Below, one piece after another: positions 1 through 7,815 of a stretch of DNA of 38,369 nucleotides (positions are counted from its first letter, which is position 1; every line of letters starts with the position of its first letter). Source of the DNA: Candidatus Odinarchaeia archaeon (GTDB taxonomy: Archaea; Asgardarchaeota; Odinarchaeia; Odinarchaeales; Odinarchaeaceae). The position numbers and the translations under genes were made by a program. A model generated the notes under the pieces. The model had not been told where the DNA came from, made no database searches, and worked only from the letters and a program-made list of their open reading frames with translations. The stretch covers positions 1 to 38,369 of the forward strand of contig JAHQXC010000003.1 of NCBI GenBank assembly GCA_029856525.1, written 5' to 3'.

Positions 1-210
1 CAGGTTGAAAAAACTTCAACAATATTTGAAAGCAGACTAGACGGTTTAAAAAAACAGATAGAAGATAATATACTCCCTGAAATATCTTTAATCCAGAAGA
101 TTCAGGAGAAATTAAACCAGTTAAATACGATGATAAGTGAATTAAACATTAAGCTTACATCTTTAAATGATACAAGTAAACATGTCAGTGAGCCGGCTGC
201 TGATAGATAA
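1..210 (+). CDS. C-terminal fragment of a coiled-coil protein
   Basis: An open frame runs from the first base of the window to a TAA stop at 208-210, giving the last 69 residues of a protein whose start lies outside. The fragment is almost entirely charged and leucine/isoleucine-rich with heptad-like spacing (SRLDGLKKQIEDN, then KIQEKLNQLNTMISELN), so a coiled coil is the only visible feature. No catalytic motif or membrane segment is present. It ends about 160 bases before the next gene, which has its own promoter-like box, so the two are probably separate transcripts. Function is not recognisable from this tail. Confidence 0.75.
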   Translation, partial: QVEKTSTIFESRLDGLKKQIEDNILPEISLIQKIQEKLNQLNTMISELNIKLTSLNDTSKHVSEPAADR

Positions 211-262
211 ATTTTTAGAAATCTAAAATTCTAAAACAAGTGAATAAATTAATAATAAACTA

Positions 263-270
263 TTTATATT
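263..270 (+). promoter_or_regulatory. TATA-like box upstream of the small membrane protein gene
   Basis: The octamer TTTATATT lies in an A+T-rich stretch. With usual archaeal TATA-to-start spacing of about 25 bases, transcription would begin near 290, just before the long hairpin at 302-346. This is inference from spacing only. Confidence 0.4.
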
Positions 271-301
271 AACGTGTAAATATACTACTATCAGCTTCAA
301 A

Positions 302-346
302 CTGATGCTATACTGGTAGACTCTTAATCTACCAGTATAGTGTCAG
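302..346 (+). promoter_or_regulatory. 19-bp leader hairpin before the 370-804 gene
   Basis: Bases 302-320 pair with 328-346 to form a continuous 19-bp stem (13 perfect inner pairs, then two G-U pairs, then four more pairs) around a 7-base loop, CTCTTAA. It lies just 5' of the ribosome binding site AGGAGG (355-360) and ATG 370. A smaller hairpin, ATCAG (290-294) with CTGAT (302-306), would compete for the base of the long stem. The 3' arm is not followed by a T-run, so it does not look like a terminator. A role in mRNA 5'-end stability or translational control is inference. Confidence 0.7.
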
Positions 347-369
347 AATAAAATAGGAGGATGTGAAAT

Positions 370-804
370 ATGCCTGAAGGTTCATTTGCAGGTGCCAAAG
401 TAATAGGGACTCTTATAGGGATAGTCGGTATACTTCTAATAGTAATCGGGGCGACTTCTATTCTAGCGATTTCAATTCCAGGTCTACCGCCTGAAATAAT
501 CTCAGCGCTCGCATCTTTAAGCAGTAACGCATACATTCAAATCGTATACGGTTTGATCGCTCTCGGCATAGCCGCCGGATTATGGGGTGCTCGAGCTTGG
601 GCTGCAGGAGCAGCCGGCGTCCTATTATTGATCATTCTTGTATCCACAGGTTTCTCTATATACAGTCTATGGACAGTTTACGGTTTATCAGGTTTATATA
701 CGCTTTTAACAAGTCTTTCAATCCCGTTGATCGTCACGATCGTAACATTTATCGTCGCTTTGGTTTCATTAATATACTTGGTGGCTGCTAGCGGATGGCG
801 TTAA
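370..804 (+). CDS. Small four-helix membrane protein, function unknown
   Basis: This 144-residue protein is very hydrophobic. Four membrane segments are visible, roughly at residues 10-35, 57-72, 76-105 and 118-142, with few charges and a short N-terminus (MPEGSFAG). There is no signal peptide distinct from the first helix and no recognisable catalytic motif. The start is well supported by AGGAGG at 355-360, nine bases before the ATG. The gene stands alone: it has its own TATA-like box, a strong leader hairpin and a pyrimidine-rich T-run after the stop. That architecture suggests an independently and perhaps highly expressed product. I do not recognise the family. Confidence 0.8.
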   Translation: MPEGSFAGAKVIGTLIGIVGILLIVIGATSILAISIPGLPPEIISALASLSSNAYIQIVYGLIALGIAAGLWGARAWAAGAAGVLLLIILVSTGFSIYSLWTVYGLSGLYTLLTSLSIPLIVTIVTFIVALVSLIYLVAASGWR

Positions 805-810
805 ACTAAC

Positions 811-830
811 CTCCCCTCTTTTTTTATTAT
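811..830 (+). terminator. Pyrimidine/T-run terminator after the small membrane protein gene
   Basis: CTCCCCTC followed by seven T residues and more A/T begins six bases after the stop codon at 804. Archaeal RNA polymerase commonly terminates at T-tracts, so this is a good candidate. A nearly identical CCCCTCT plus T-run follows the binding-protein gene at 2863-2884. Confidence 0.5.
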
Positions 831-911
831 TCCTGGTAATTTTTCTAACTTTTTTTAATATATTTTTAATAAAGCTTAAAAACAAGTTAAAATATATTAA
901 CTATTTAAAAC

Positions 912-931
912 CTTCGGGTTAACGCCCGAAG
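912..931 (+). promoter_or_regulatory. Leader hairpin before the binding-protein gene
   Basis: CTTCGGG (912-918) pairs perfectly with CCCGAAG (925-931) around the loop TTAACG. The 3' arm ends one base before an ATG at 932, which would leave no room for a ribosome binding site there. The second in-frame ATG at 950 is therefore the better start, leaving the hairpin 18 bases upstream. This is the second leader hairpin in 650 bases. Confidence 0.6.
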
Positions 932-949
932 ATGGAAAAGGCGGTTGAA

Positions 950-2857
950 ATGAAAAAGAGTGTAAAATACAGTTTAGCCCTAGTTTTAATGCTCTCCTTA
1001 GCCGCCAGCGGTATCATCATACTATCCCCGATAAAAGCTCAGGCAGTCACGACTACGCTTAAAATAGCCCAGGGCGGAGATCCTATAACATTAGACCCGT
1101 ATGATTCATGGGATTCAGCTTCAAACGATGTGATACTCAATATATACGATCAGCTGGTTATGTATGTGCCATCCACATTACAGTTCAGGCCTGGTTTAGC
1201 TGTAGGATGGCAGATCCTACCTAACACAACTATAATATTTAACATAAGACGCAACGTAACATTCCATAACGGCGATCCGATGACACCGTACGATGTATGG
1301 TGGAGTCTTCAAAGAGTTCTTCCATTGTATCTTAGAAGCGCGTTATTTAACAGCAGTTATATAAATAATGCTACCGCTAACCCGCATCACTGGAATTGGA
1401 GTGAATACGACGGTGATAGAGAAAGCTTTGTCTGGCTTCTCTTCGAACCTGTTAAAGACATAAGAATGGCTGATATAGGCTTCTGGGGTAATACAACATT
1501 TACCGGTGAAAACGCCACCGCTGGCGACGGCTGGGATGAAATAGTGGTTGAATTCTCTGAACCGTTTGCACCAGGTTTATCCTTGTTCTCGTACGCTGCC
1601 ACATCTATTGTAAACTGGAAGGTTGCAACCGAGCTTGGACCTCACGGGATGAAATTCGCACCTGTAGGCGCTGGCACAGGGCCTTTCAAGTTTAATTCAT
1701 GGATTTTAAACTACAAGGTAGTTTTAGATAAATGGGAGAATTACTGGGGTCAAGTCCCGCATGTAGACCGTGTCGAGTTTCAAACCATTCTATCAGCGTC
1801 ATCTAGAACGTTAGCTATTAAGACAGGTATGGTTGACTTATTATACCCTGAATCAGCTGACTGGTATGATCTTAAAAGTGACCCTAACATAGAAACATGG
1901 CAGGAAGCCGGTCTTGGAACAAGATATATAAGCTTCCAGTGTCTGCAGAATGTGACAGGTAGAATGTTCGGTATTCTCTCTAACACCACTGTTAGAAAGG
2001 CTTTAAGCTATGCGATTAACTACGATGAGATAATTAACGGTGAACTATTCCTTAACGGGTTAGCTACGAGAATGACTCAACCTGTTGTTCCAGCTATCGA
2101 ATGGGCTTATAACTCTTCTATTAAACCTGAGGATGAAGGCGGTATCCTACCAATATATAATATCACTAAGGCGAATGAAATCTTAGACTCCCTCGGCATA
2201 GTAGATGTCGATGGTGATGGGATAAGGGATATTAAAGGCTGGACTAATTCAAGCGACGACTTTAAACTAATATACGGTTACAATATAGGTAACGCGGTGA
2301 GGGAGAGAGTAGGTACTCTGCTGAAAGACAGCTTCGCACAAATAGGTGTTGACCTAGAGATTCAAGGAGACGAATGGTCTGTGTTCTTATATGATAAAAT
2401 AGTGAACGGTGCATACGATATTTGGATGCTTGGCTGGGGTCCTGATTACATTGACCCTGACACATACTTCTATCCACTCTTCCACAGCAAATTCATATGG
2501 AGTACAAACGGTGCTGGAGTTAACATTTCAAGCGTGGATACTATGTTAGAGCAGGCTAGAGCGGAGACTAATCAAACTATAAGAGCTCAACTATATAAGA
2601 ATGTTACAAACATACTTATCAACGAATACGTTTGGGCTTGGTGTTATATTCCAGATAACTTGTACGCTTGGCGGACAACTGTAACAGGCTTCAAGCACAG
2701 TCCACTGGATCAAATGGATGACCTTGAATACGTTGAGATAACACCCAGCGCAGGCGCGGGTATACCTGTTGAAGTGATAGCTATCATAGTAGGCGTAGTG
2801 GTAGCGGTTGCAGTTATAGGAGGCATCGCCTACTGGCGTAAAGGAGCTCCAGCTTAA
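950..2857 (+). CDS. ABC transporter peptide/oligosaccharide-binding protein, membrane-anchored
   Basis: This is a family 5 extracellular solute-binding protein (DppA/OppA type) that captures a peptide or oligosaccharide outside the cell for the permeases encoded downstream. From ATG 950 it has 635 residues. It starts with a positively charged MKKSVK and a hydrophobic signal segment, followed by the typical mature start (LKIAQGGDPITLDPYDSWD). Family landmarks follow: FHNGDPMTPYDVWWSL and, further on, VRKALSYAINYDEII. The last ~30 residues form one membrane helix (VEVIAIIVGVVVAVAVIGGI) and a short basic tail, the usual way archaeal binding proteins are anchored. Many N-x-S/T sequons suggest N-glycosylation. 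An upstream ATG at 932 is possible but abuts the hairpin; ATG 950 has GGCGGTTGA before it. Substrate cannot be decided: archaeal 'Dpp' systems often carry sugars. Confidence 0.93.
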   Translation: MKKSVKYSLALVLMLSLAASGIIILSPIKAQAVTTTLKIAQGGDPITLDPYDSWDSASNDVILNIYDQLVMYVPSTLQFRPGLAVGWQILPNTTIIFNIRRNVTFHNGDPMTPYDVWWSLQRVLPLYLRSALFNSSYINNATANPHHWNWSEYDGDRESFVWLLFEPVKDIRMADIGFWGNTTFTGENATAGDGWDEIVVEFSEPFAPGLSLFSYAATSIVNWKVATELGPHGMKFAPVGAGTGPFKFNSWILNYKVVLDKWENYWGQVPHVDRVEFQTILSASSRTLAIKTGMVDLLYPESADWYDLKSDPNIETWQEAGLGTRYISFQCLQNVTGRMFGILSNTTVRKALSYAINYDEIINGELFLNGLATRMTQPVVPAIEWAYNSSIKPEDEGGILPIYNITKANEILDSLGIVDVDGDGIRDIKGWTNSSDDFKLIYGYNIGNAVRERVGTLLKDSFAQIGVDLEIQGDEWSVFLYDKIVNGAYDIWMLGWGPDYIDPDTYFYPLFHSKFIWSTNGAGVNISSVDTMLEQARAETNQTIRAQLYKNVTNILINEYVWAWCYIPDNLYAWRTTVTGFKHSPLDQMDDLEYVEITPSAGAGIPVEVIAIIVGVVVAVAVIGGIAYWRKGAPA

Positions 2858-2862
2858 AACAA

Positions 2863-2884
2863 CCCCTCTATTTTTTATTTTTTA
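2863..2884 (+). terminator. Pyrimidine/T-run terminator after the binding-protein gene
   Basis: ACCCCTCT followed by T-runs of six and six residues (2871-2884) starts just past the stop codon. Partial termination here would give the binding protein more transcript than the permease genes, the usual stoichiometry of such importers. The pattern matches the one after the 370-804 gene. Confidence 0.45.
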
Positions 2885-2926
2885 TCTGCAAAGTGAATAT
2901 AGGTAACACTCTTTTCGGCTATATAT

Positions 2927-3034
2927 GACGGGAGCGGGACTGATGTGAACAAACCTCAAACTCCCATAGTATACTTGTTAACAGCTCGGTTTGCAAGGGG
3001 GAAACCCGTCTTCAGAACGTGGTAATTCACATTG
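2927..3034 (+). ncRNA. Candidate structured RNA between binding-protein and permease genes
   Basis: The 230-base gap before dppB is unusually G+C-rich in its centre and holds several mutually consistent helices. TGATGTGAA (2941-2949) pairs with TTCACATTG (3026-3034), with two terminal G-U pairs. CAAACC (2950-2955) pairs with GGTTTG (2988-2993) and would stack directly on it. GACGGG (2927-2932) pairs with CCCGTC (3005-3010), crossing the first helix as a pseudoknot or as an alternative fold. GGTTT (2988-2992) can instead pair with AAACC (3002-3006). It could be a leader element of the permease operon or a separate RNA. It does not match a tRNA: no T-loop consensus is present. Confidence 0.4.
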
Positions 3035-3087
3035 AATAGTAAAGTTTAAATTATTTTTTAATTATAATACTTGGAAAGTGTATTCGT

Positions 3088-4104
3088 ATGAAGGGCTTAT
3101 ACGCTTATATTATCAGACGGTTGATTCTTCTAATACCTGTGGTTTTAGGCGTCATGCTGCTAACATTTATCTTAATGCACTCTATACCAGGTAATCCTGT
3201 AGCCTACTTAGGGGGCTCAGGGAAGCTTCCACCCGACGCTGTAGAGAAGTTAATAAAAATTTACGGTTTAGATCAGCCTTTATTCATTCAGTTCTTCCTT
3301 TACCTAGCTAATGTTTTTCAAGGTAATCTAGGTACATCGATATCGGTTAACCCTGGAGCTAATATAACAGATCTTATATTAACAGCCTTCCCGCATACCG
3401 TAGAGTTGACCATATACTCATCTATCATAATGGTGTTAGTGGGTATCCCTGCAGGTGTTATCTCAGCTAAGAAGCGGAATTCTTTAACTGATAACGTTAC
3501 CAGGGTAGGAGCGTTGATAGGTGTTTCAATGCCGGTTTTCTGGCTCGGCATTATGCTTCAAATCGTATTCGGGGTTGCAATCCCTATTTTCCCACTGCTT
3601 TGGGCTGGCATTCATGAACCGGCTGTTAAAGCCACTGGAATATATCTCATAGACGGTTTTCTAAGCTTAGATTTCAGAACTATAGTTGATAGTATAATGC
3701 ATTACGCTCTACCCTCTATCGCATTAGGGGCTTTATCTCTTTCAATAGTGACTAGAATGGTTAGATCAAGTATGCTTGAAGTTCTCGGAGAAGATTATAT
3801 TAGAACAGCTAGAGCTAAAGGCTGCTCTGAGAACGCTACAATTTACCGTCACGCGCTTCGTAATTCCCTGCTACCAGCCACCACCGTGATCGGATTACAG
3901 ATAGGCGGCTTACTCGGCGGAGCTGTTTTAACTGAAACAGTGTTCGCTATTCCAGGGGTGGGCAGGCTTATCACGGATGCTATTCTAAAATATGATTATC
4001 CTCTTGTAATGGCGGGAGTCCTATTCATAGCTATAATATATATAATAGCTAACCTAGTAGTCGATGTGCTTTACGCTTATCTCGATCCAAGGATAAGATA
4101 TTAG
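3088..4104 (+). CDS. dppB: ABC transporter permease, DppB family
   Basis: This is the first membrane subunit of the importer, forming half of the translocation channel with the next gene's product. The 338-residue length is normal. The N-terminus (YIIRRLILLIPVVLGVMLLTFILMH) is the hallmark of DppB/OppB permeases, and about six membrane segments are visible. The EAA loop that docks onto the ATPase is at roughly residues 234-262 (DYIRTARAKGCSENATIYRH), and the C-terminus has the family motif FAIPGVGRLITDAI. The gene follows the binding protein after a 230-base structured gap and is followed 11 bases later by dppC. The ATG is chosen because the protein starts exactly where family members do, although no strong ribosome binding site precedes it. 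Confidence 0.95.
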   Translation: MKGLYAYIIRRLILLIPVVLGVMLLTFILMHSIPGNPVAYLGGSGKLPPDAVEKLIKIYGLDQPLFIQFFLYLANVFQGNLGTSISVNPGANITDLILTAFPHTVELTIYSSIIMVLVGIPAGVISAKKRNSLTDNVTRVGALIGVSMPVFWLGIMLQIVFGVAIPIFPLLWAGIHEPAVKATGIYLIDGFLSLDFRTIVDSIMHYALPSIALGALSLSIVTRMVRSSMLEVLGEDYIRTARAKGCSENATIYRHALRNSLLPATTVIGLQIGGLLGGAVLTETVFAIPGVGRLITDAILKYDYPLVMAGVLFIAIIYIIANLVVDVLYAYLDPRIRY

Positions 4105-4115
4105 GTGAATTTAAC

Positions 4116-5162
4116 TTGGTGGATGACAGCTATTCGAAAAGTTATGAAGACGCAGAGAATTTTACGTTTACTGTAGATCTGCCTGGTTTAAAATCAGGGA
4201 TCGTGGAGAGGCCTAGGCTTCAACGCTTCCTAGACTTTTTATCAAGGCTTAAAAACCCTTTAACCATTATCGGTATCATCATTGTAGCCGGTCTGATTTT
4301 ATCAGCTGTTCTAGCTCCTTTTATAGCCCCATATAACCCTATTGCAGTCGATTTAAACTCTAAGAATCTCCCTCCAAGCTTACAGCATCCTTTTGGAACA
4401 GACGGGTTCGGCCGTGATATTTTCAGTCGAATCTTATACGGCGCTCAAATCTCTCTTTTCGTAGGAATCGTCTCCGTGCTAGGAGCTGTAGCTGTAGGCG
4501 TCCCGTTAGGTATTCTATCAGCTTATAAAAGCGGTTACATTGACACTGTAATTATGAGGATAATGGATATTATGCTAGCTTTTCCAAGTATTATTTTAGC
4601 GATCGCTATCGCGATGGTTATAGGAGCAGGAATCCACGCTGTTACAATCGCGATACTTGTGGTTTCAATACCGGTCTACGCTAGAATCGCCCGCGGCTCA
4701 GCTTTAGCTGTGATACAGGAAACTTATATTGAAGCGGCTAGAGCGATAGGCGCCTCCGGGCTCCGAATAATATTCCGGCATATACTCCCTAATATTCTAG
4801 CACCTTTACTTGTTGAAATGACCTTGGATATAGGTTCAGCGGTCCTCTCCTTAGCCGGTTTAAGCTTTCTAGGTTTAGGTGCTCCTCCACCTTACACTTA
4901 TGATTGGGGTAGAATGATAAGCGATAATTTCAGCTACCAGGCTGTTACACGATACTGGTGGCAGTTAACGTTCCCCGGGCTCGCCATAGTCTTCTGTGTT
5001 TTAGGCTGGAATCTACTAGGGGATGGTTTAAGAGACGCGATGGATCCTAAGCTTCGATTAAAATTATCTAAGGAAGCTAAAAAGTTAATTAAAGATTTGA
5101 AAAAGAAGCAGCGCGGTTTAGAGAAATCTAACGCTAAAAAACCGGTGAGAGTGGTTAATTGA
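4116..5162 (+). CDS. dppC: ABC transporter permease, DppC family
   Basis: This is the second membrane subunit of the importer. At 348 residues it carries an N-terminal cytoplasmic extension of ~45 residues before the first helix, as OppC-type permeases do. The diagnostic HPFGTDGFGRDIFSRILYGA follows the first membrane segment. The EAA loop is at about 220-250 (TYIEAARAIGASGLRIIFRH), followed by LSFLGLGAPPP. A lysine-rich tail ends the protein. The start is TTG 4116 (or GTG 4119), with GGTGA at 4104-4108 as ribosome binding site. The stop overlaps the start of the ATPase gene by four bases (TTGA), indicating translational coupling. Confidence 0.94.
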   Translation: MVDDSYSKSYEDAENFTFTVDLPGLKSGIVERPRLQRFLDFLSRLKNPLTIIGIIIVAGLILSAVLAPFIAPYNPIAVDLNSKNLPPSLQHPFGTDGFGRDIFSRILYGAQISLFVGIVSVLGAVAVGVPLGILSAYKSGYIDTVIMRIMDIMLAFPSIILAIAIAMVIGAGIHAVTIAILVVSIPVYARIARGSALAVIQETYIEAARAIGASGLRIIFRHILPNILAPLLVEMTLDIGSAVLSLAGLSFLGLGAPPPYTYDWGRMISDNFSYQAVTRYWWQLTFPGLAIVFCVLGWNLLGDGLRDAMDPKLRLKLSKEAKKLIKDLKKKQRGLEKSNAKKPVRVVN

Positions 5163-6196
5163 CAGCGAATGTTTTATTAACTATTCGAAATCTTAGAACT
5201 CACTTCTTCACAGAGGAGGGTGTTGTTCAAGCTCTTGACGGCGTCGACTTAGAGGTTTACGAAAAAGAGATTATCGGTTTAGTTGGTGAAACAGGTTCAG
5301 GTAAATCTGTTACCGCTCTCTCTGTTATGCGTCTTATCCCTCAACCCGGATTCATAGTTGACGGCGAGATTATTTTTAAAGGAAAACCATTGCATCTACT
5401 TAGCGAAGAAGAGATGCGGAAAATTCGAGGTAAAGAGATAACAATGATATTCCAGGATCCGATGAATGCGTTGAACCCTGTTTTCACTGTCGGAAACCAG
5501 ATAGCTGAAACTATTCAACTCCACAATGATGTCACATATAGAGAAGCGTTTAATCAGTCTATTGAACTTTTAAGAAGGCTTAACATCCCTAAACCGGAGA
5601 GAATAGTTAACTCCTACCCTCATGAGCTCAGCGGAGGTATGCGGCAGCGTATCCAAATAGCTATCGGTTTAGCATGTCAACCAGCTTTGTTGATAGCTGA
5701 TGAGCCCACCACCGCGTTAGACGCTACTGTAGAAGTCCAAGTGCTTGAACTTATTAAAAGGCTTAGAGATGAATTTAACACGTCTATTATGCTTATAACA
5801 CATGATTTAGGTGTTATAGCAGAAATGTGTGATCGAGTGGTGGTGATGTACGCCGGCAACGTTGTAGAGAAAGCAGATGTGAAAACGATTTTCAAACACC
5901 CGCTTCACCCTTACACTCAGGCGCTTCTAGGCGCTATACCCTACGCTGAGCGAAAAAAGAAAAGCAGGCTTACCACAATTCCTGGTACAGTCCCTAACCT
6001 GATAAATCCTCCTTCAGGCTGCCGCTTCCATCCGAGGTGTAAGCATGCGATGATAGTTTGTAAGACTCTTAAACCTATGTTACTTGAAGAAGAACAGGGG
6101 CATTTCGTCTCATGCTTCCTTTACTCTAAAAACAAAGAGTTCGCGGAACGTGAACACGGCGTATTCGAGCCTTTACCCGGTAGAATCGTTTACTAA
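5159..6196 (+). CDS. dppD: ABC transporter ATPase, DppD family
   Basis: This is one of two cytoplasmic ATPases that power the importer. The 345-residue protein has Walker A GETGSGKS (43-50), Q-loop MIFQD (~96-100), signature LSGGMRQR (157-164), Walker B LLIADEP (177-183) and the switch histidine in LITHDLG. The C-terminal oligopeptide-transporter domain contains GCRFHPRC and further cysteines at about 289-317. These match the cysteine motif that binds an iron-sulfur cluster in this subfamily. The start is TTG 5159, overlapping the dppC stop. Confidence 0.95.
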   Translation: MTANVLLTIRNLRTHFFTEEGVVQALDGVDLEVYEKEIIGLVGETGSGKSVTALSVMRLIPQPGFIVDGEIIFKGKPLHLLSEEEMRKIRGKEITMIFQDPMNALNPVFTVGNQIAETIQLHNDVTYREAFNQSIELLRRLNIPKPERIVNSYPHELSGGMRQRIQIAIGLACQPALLIADEPTTALDATVEVQVLELIKRLRDEFNTSIMLITHDLGVIAEMCDRVVVMYAGNVVEKADVKTIFKHPLHPYTQALLGAIPYAERKKKSRLTTIPGTVPNLINPPSGCRFHPRCKHAMIVCKTLKPMLLEEEQGHFVSCFLYSKNKEFAEREHGVFEPLPGRIVY

Positions 6197-6211
6197 AATA
6201 GAGGTGTTAAA

Positions 6212-7192
6212 GTGGCTGAACCTTTAATACAAGTTAAAAACCTGGTTAAATATTTCCCGATATACGGGGGAGTGCTTCTCAAAGAGATTGGGAGAGTTCA
6301 CGCTGTTGACGGTGTCTCCTTCGAGATTAATAAGCAGACGACGCTTGGTTTAGTGGGTGAAAGCGGATGCGGTAAGACTACTGTGGGACGCTGCACGCTT
6401 CGGTTAATAGAGCCTACGTCAGGTGAAATATACTATAACGGTGAGAATATTCTGAAATTTAAAGGAGCGCAGCTTAATAAATTCCGCTGCAAGGCTCAAA
6501 TAGTTTTCCAGAACCCGCATGCTTCACTGAATCCGAGGATGAAAATAAAAGATATTCTATCCGAACCTATTAGAATTCATAAACTTCTACCTAAAAATGA
6601 GATTGAAAACCGTGTACTCCAGTTGATAAGCGAGGTTGCTTTAGAGCCTAGTCATCTTGTCCGCTATCCTCATGAGTTTAGTGGAGGCCAAAAACAGCGG
6701 ATAGTTATCGCTAGAGCTCTTGCATTAAACCCTGAGTTTATAGTTTTAGATGAGCCTACATCCGCGTTAGATGTCTCCGTTCAAGCACAGATATTAAATT
6801 TACTGATGGATTTGCAGAGGAAGTTTAAATTAACATACCTGTTTATAACACATAACCTTAATATCTGCAGGCATATAAGCGATGAAATAGCTGTCATGTA
6901 TGTGGGTAAAATTGTTGAACGCGCCGGCGCTGATGAACTTTTCGAGGAGCCTCTTCACCCTTACACTCAAGCGCTTTTATCAGCTAACCCTATACCAGAC
7001 CCTGAGGCTAAGAGAAGTAAGATAATTTTAACAGGAGAGGTTCCAAGCCCGATTAATCCGCCTAGTGGTTGTAGATTCCACCCCAGGTGTCCTAAAAGAA
7101 TGGATGTTTGCGATAAATCTGAGCCTTCTTATATTCAAGTTAAACCAGGTCATTACGTGGCTTGCTATCTTTATTCAAATAATAAGAGTTGA
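6212..7192 (+). CDS. dppF: ABC transporter ATPase, DppF family
   Basis: This is the second ATPase of the importer, 326 residues. Motifs are Walker A GESGCGKT (49-56), [15 protein letters not shown] (from ~96), signature FSGGQKQR (156-163), Walker B IVLDEP (177-182) and FITHNLN. The canonical switch-loop aspartate after THN/THD is replaced by Asn (THNL), a common variant. The C-terminal domain repeats the cysteine motif seen in DppD ([15 protein letters not shown]). GTG 6212 is preceded by GAGGTG at the right distance, 15 bases after dppD. The stop overlaps the start of a small membrane protein gene. Confidence 0.95.
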   Translation: MAEPLIQVKNLVKYFPIYGGVLLKEIGRVHAVDGVSFEINKQTTLGLVGESGCGKTTVGRCTLRLIEPTSGEIYYNGENILKFKGAQLNKFRCKAQIVFQNPHASLNPRMKIKDILSEPIRIHKLLPKNEIENRVLQLISEVALEPSHLVRYPHEFSGGQKQRIVIARALALNPEFIVLDEPTSALDVSVQAQILNLLMDLQRKFKLTYLFITHNLNICRHISDEIAVMYVGKIVERAGADELFEEPLHPYTQALLSANPIPDPEAKRSKIILTGEVPSPINPPSGCRFHPRCPKRMDVCDKSEPSYIQVKPGHYVACYLYSNNKS

Positions 7193-7803
7193 TGAAAATG
7201 GAGCGTCTTTCAAAAACAGAGCTTTACAGGAAGCGAAAACTCTCAGGGCTTCTAGGATTTATACATATAATGTTATCTCTTCTATCCGCGTTCATGCTAG
7301 GATATCCTTATAGTGCTTTCCTAATGGAGGCTGGTGGAAGCTTCTCTATATCAGAATATAATATGCTTTTTATATTCGGTGGATTAATTCTCTATTTCAC
7401 AGGGTTAGCATTCGCGTTATTAGCTTTTTACGTGGATAGGAAACCGTTTAACATAGAGCATCCTGTTAGAAGACGCCACCGTTCTCTGCCAATGTTTCTC
7501 ACCTGGCTTTTAGCATGGAATCTCATCGATATATTTATAGTCGGCAACTTCGCTCGAACAAGTCTCGCTTTCACATCTTTCTGGATGAATACTATAAACG
7601 ATTTTGTAATCAGGTATGTTCTCGTTTTAGGCTCCATTATATTATTCATGCTCATACTTATGACGTTTACATACAATAAGATTATACCTGACAGGAGAAG
7701 CTTAGAGTTAAATGTATTTAAGAGAAGGCTAATTTACGTTGGAGTTATCTGGCTGTTAATTATACTCGCTTTCAGCATAGGAGTCTTTATAAACATAGTT
7801 TGA
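7192..7803 (+). CDS. Membrane protein of the ABC-importer operon, unknown
   Basis: This protein of ~203 residues has four clear membrane segments. The first two (approx. residues 17-35 and 55-80) are separated from the last two by a basic cytoplasmic-type loop with RRRHRS. The ATG at 7192 overlaps the dppF stop codon (TGATG), so it is very probably co-transcribed with the importer; ATG 7198 is an alternative. It has no transporter or enzyme motif I recognise. A fifth hydrophobic stretch at the C-terminus (YVGVIWLLIILAFSIGVFIN) is also membrane-like. Its constant position at the end of the operon suggests an accessory or neighbouring membrane function, not a proven one. Confidence 0.8.
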   Translation: MKMERLSKTELYRKRKLSGLLGFIHIMLSLLSAFMLGYPYSAFLMEAGGSFSISEYNMLFIFGGLILYFTGLAFALLAFYVDRKPFNIEHPVRRRHRSLPMFLTWLLAWNLIDIFIVGNFARTSLAFTSFWMNTINDFVIRYVLVLGSIILFMLILMTFTYNKIIPDRRSLELNVFKRRLIYVGVIWLLIILAFSIGVFINIV

Positions 7804-7815
7804 ATCGTGGTGTAA

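Noticed and set aside
2927-3010. A possible tRNA: 6-bp acceptor-like pairing GACGGG/CCCGTC enclosing ~84 bases, with GGTTT/AAACC near the 3' side.
   Set aside because: The loop of the supposed T-arm is GCAAGGGGG, not a T-loop, and no D-arm or anticodon arm of normal size fits.
7065-7313. An 82-codon plus-strand frame crossing the end of dppF.
   Set aside because: It lies out of frame inside two well-supported genes and has no domain signal.
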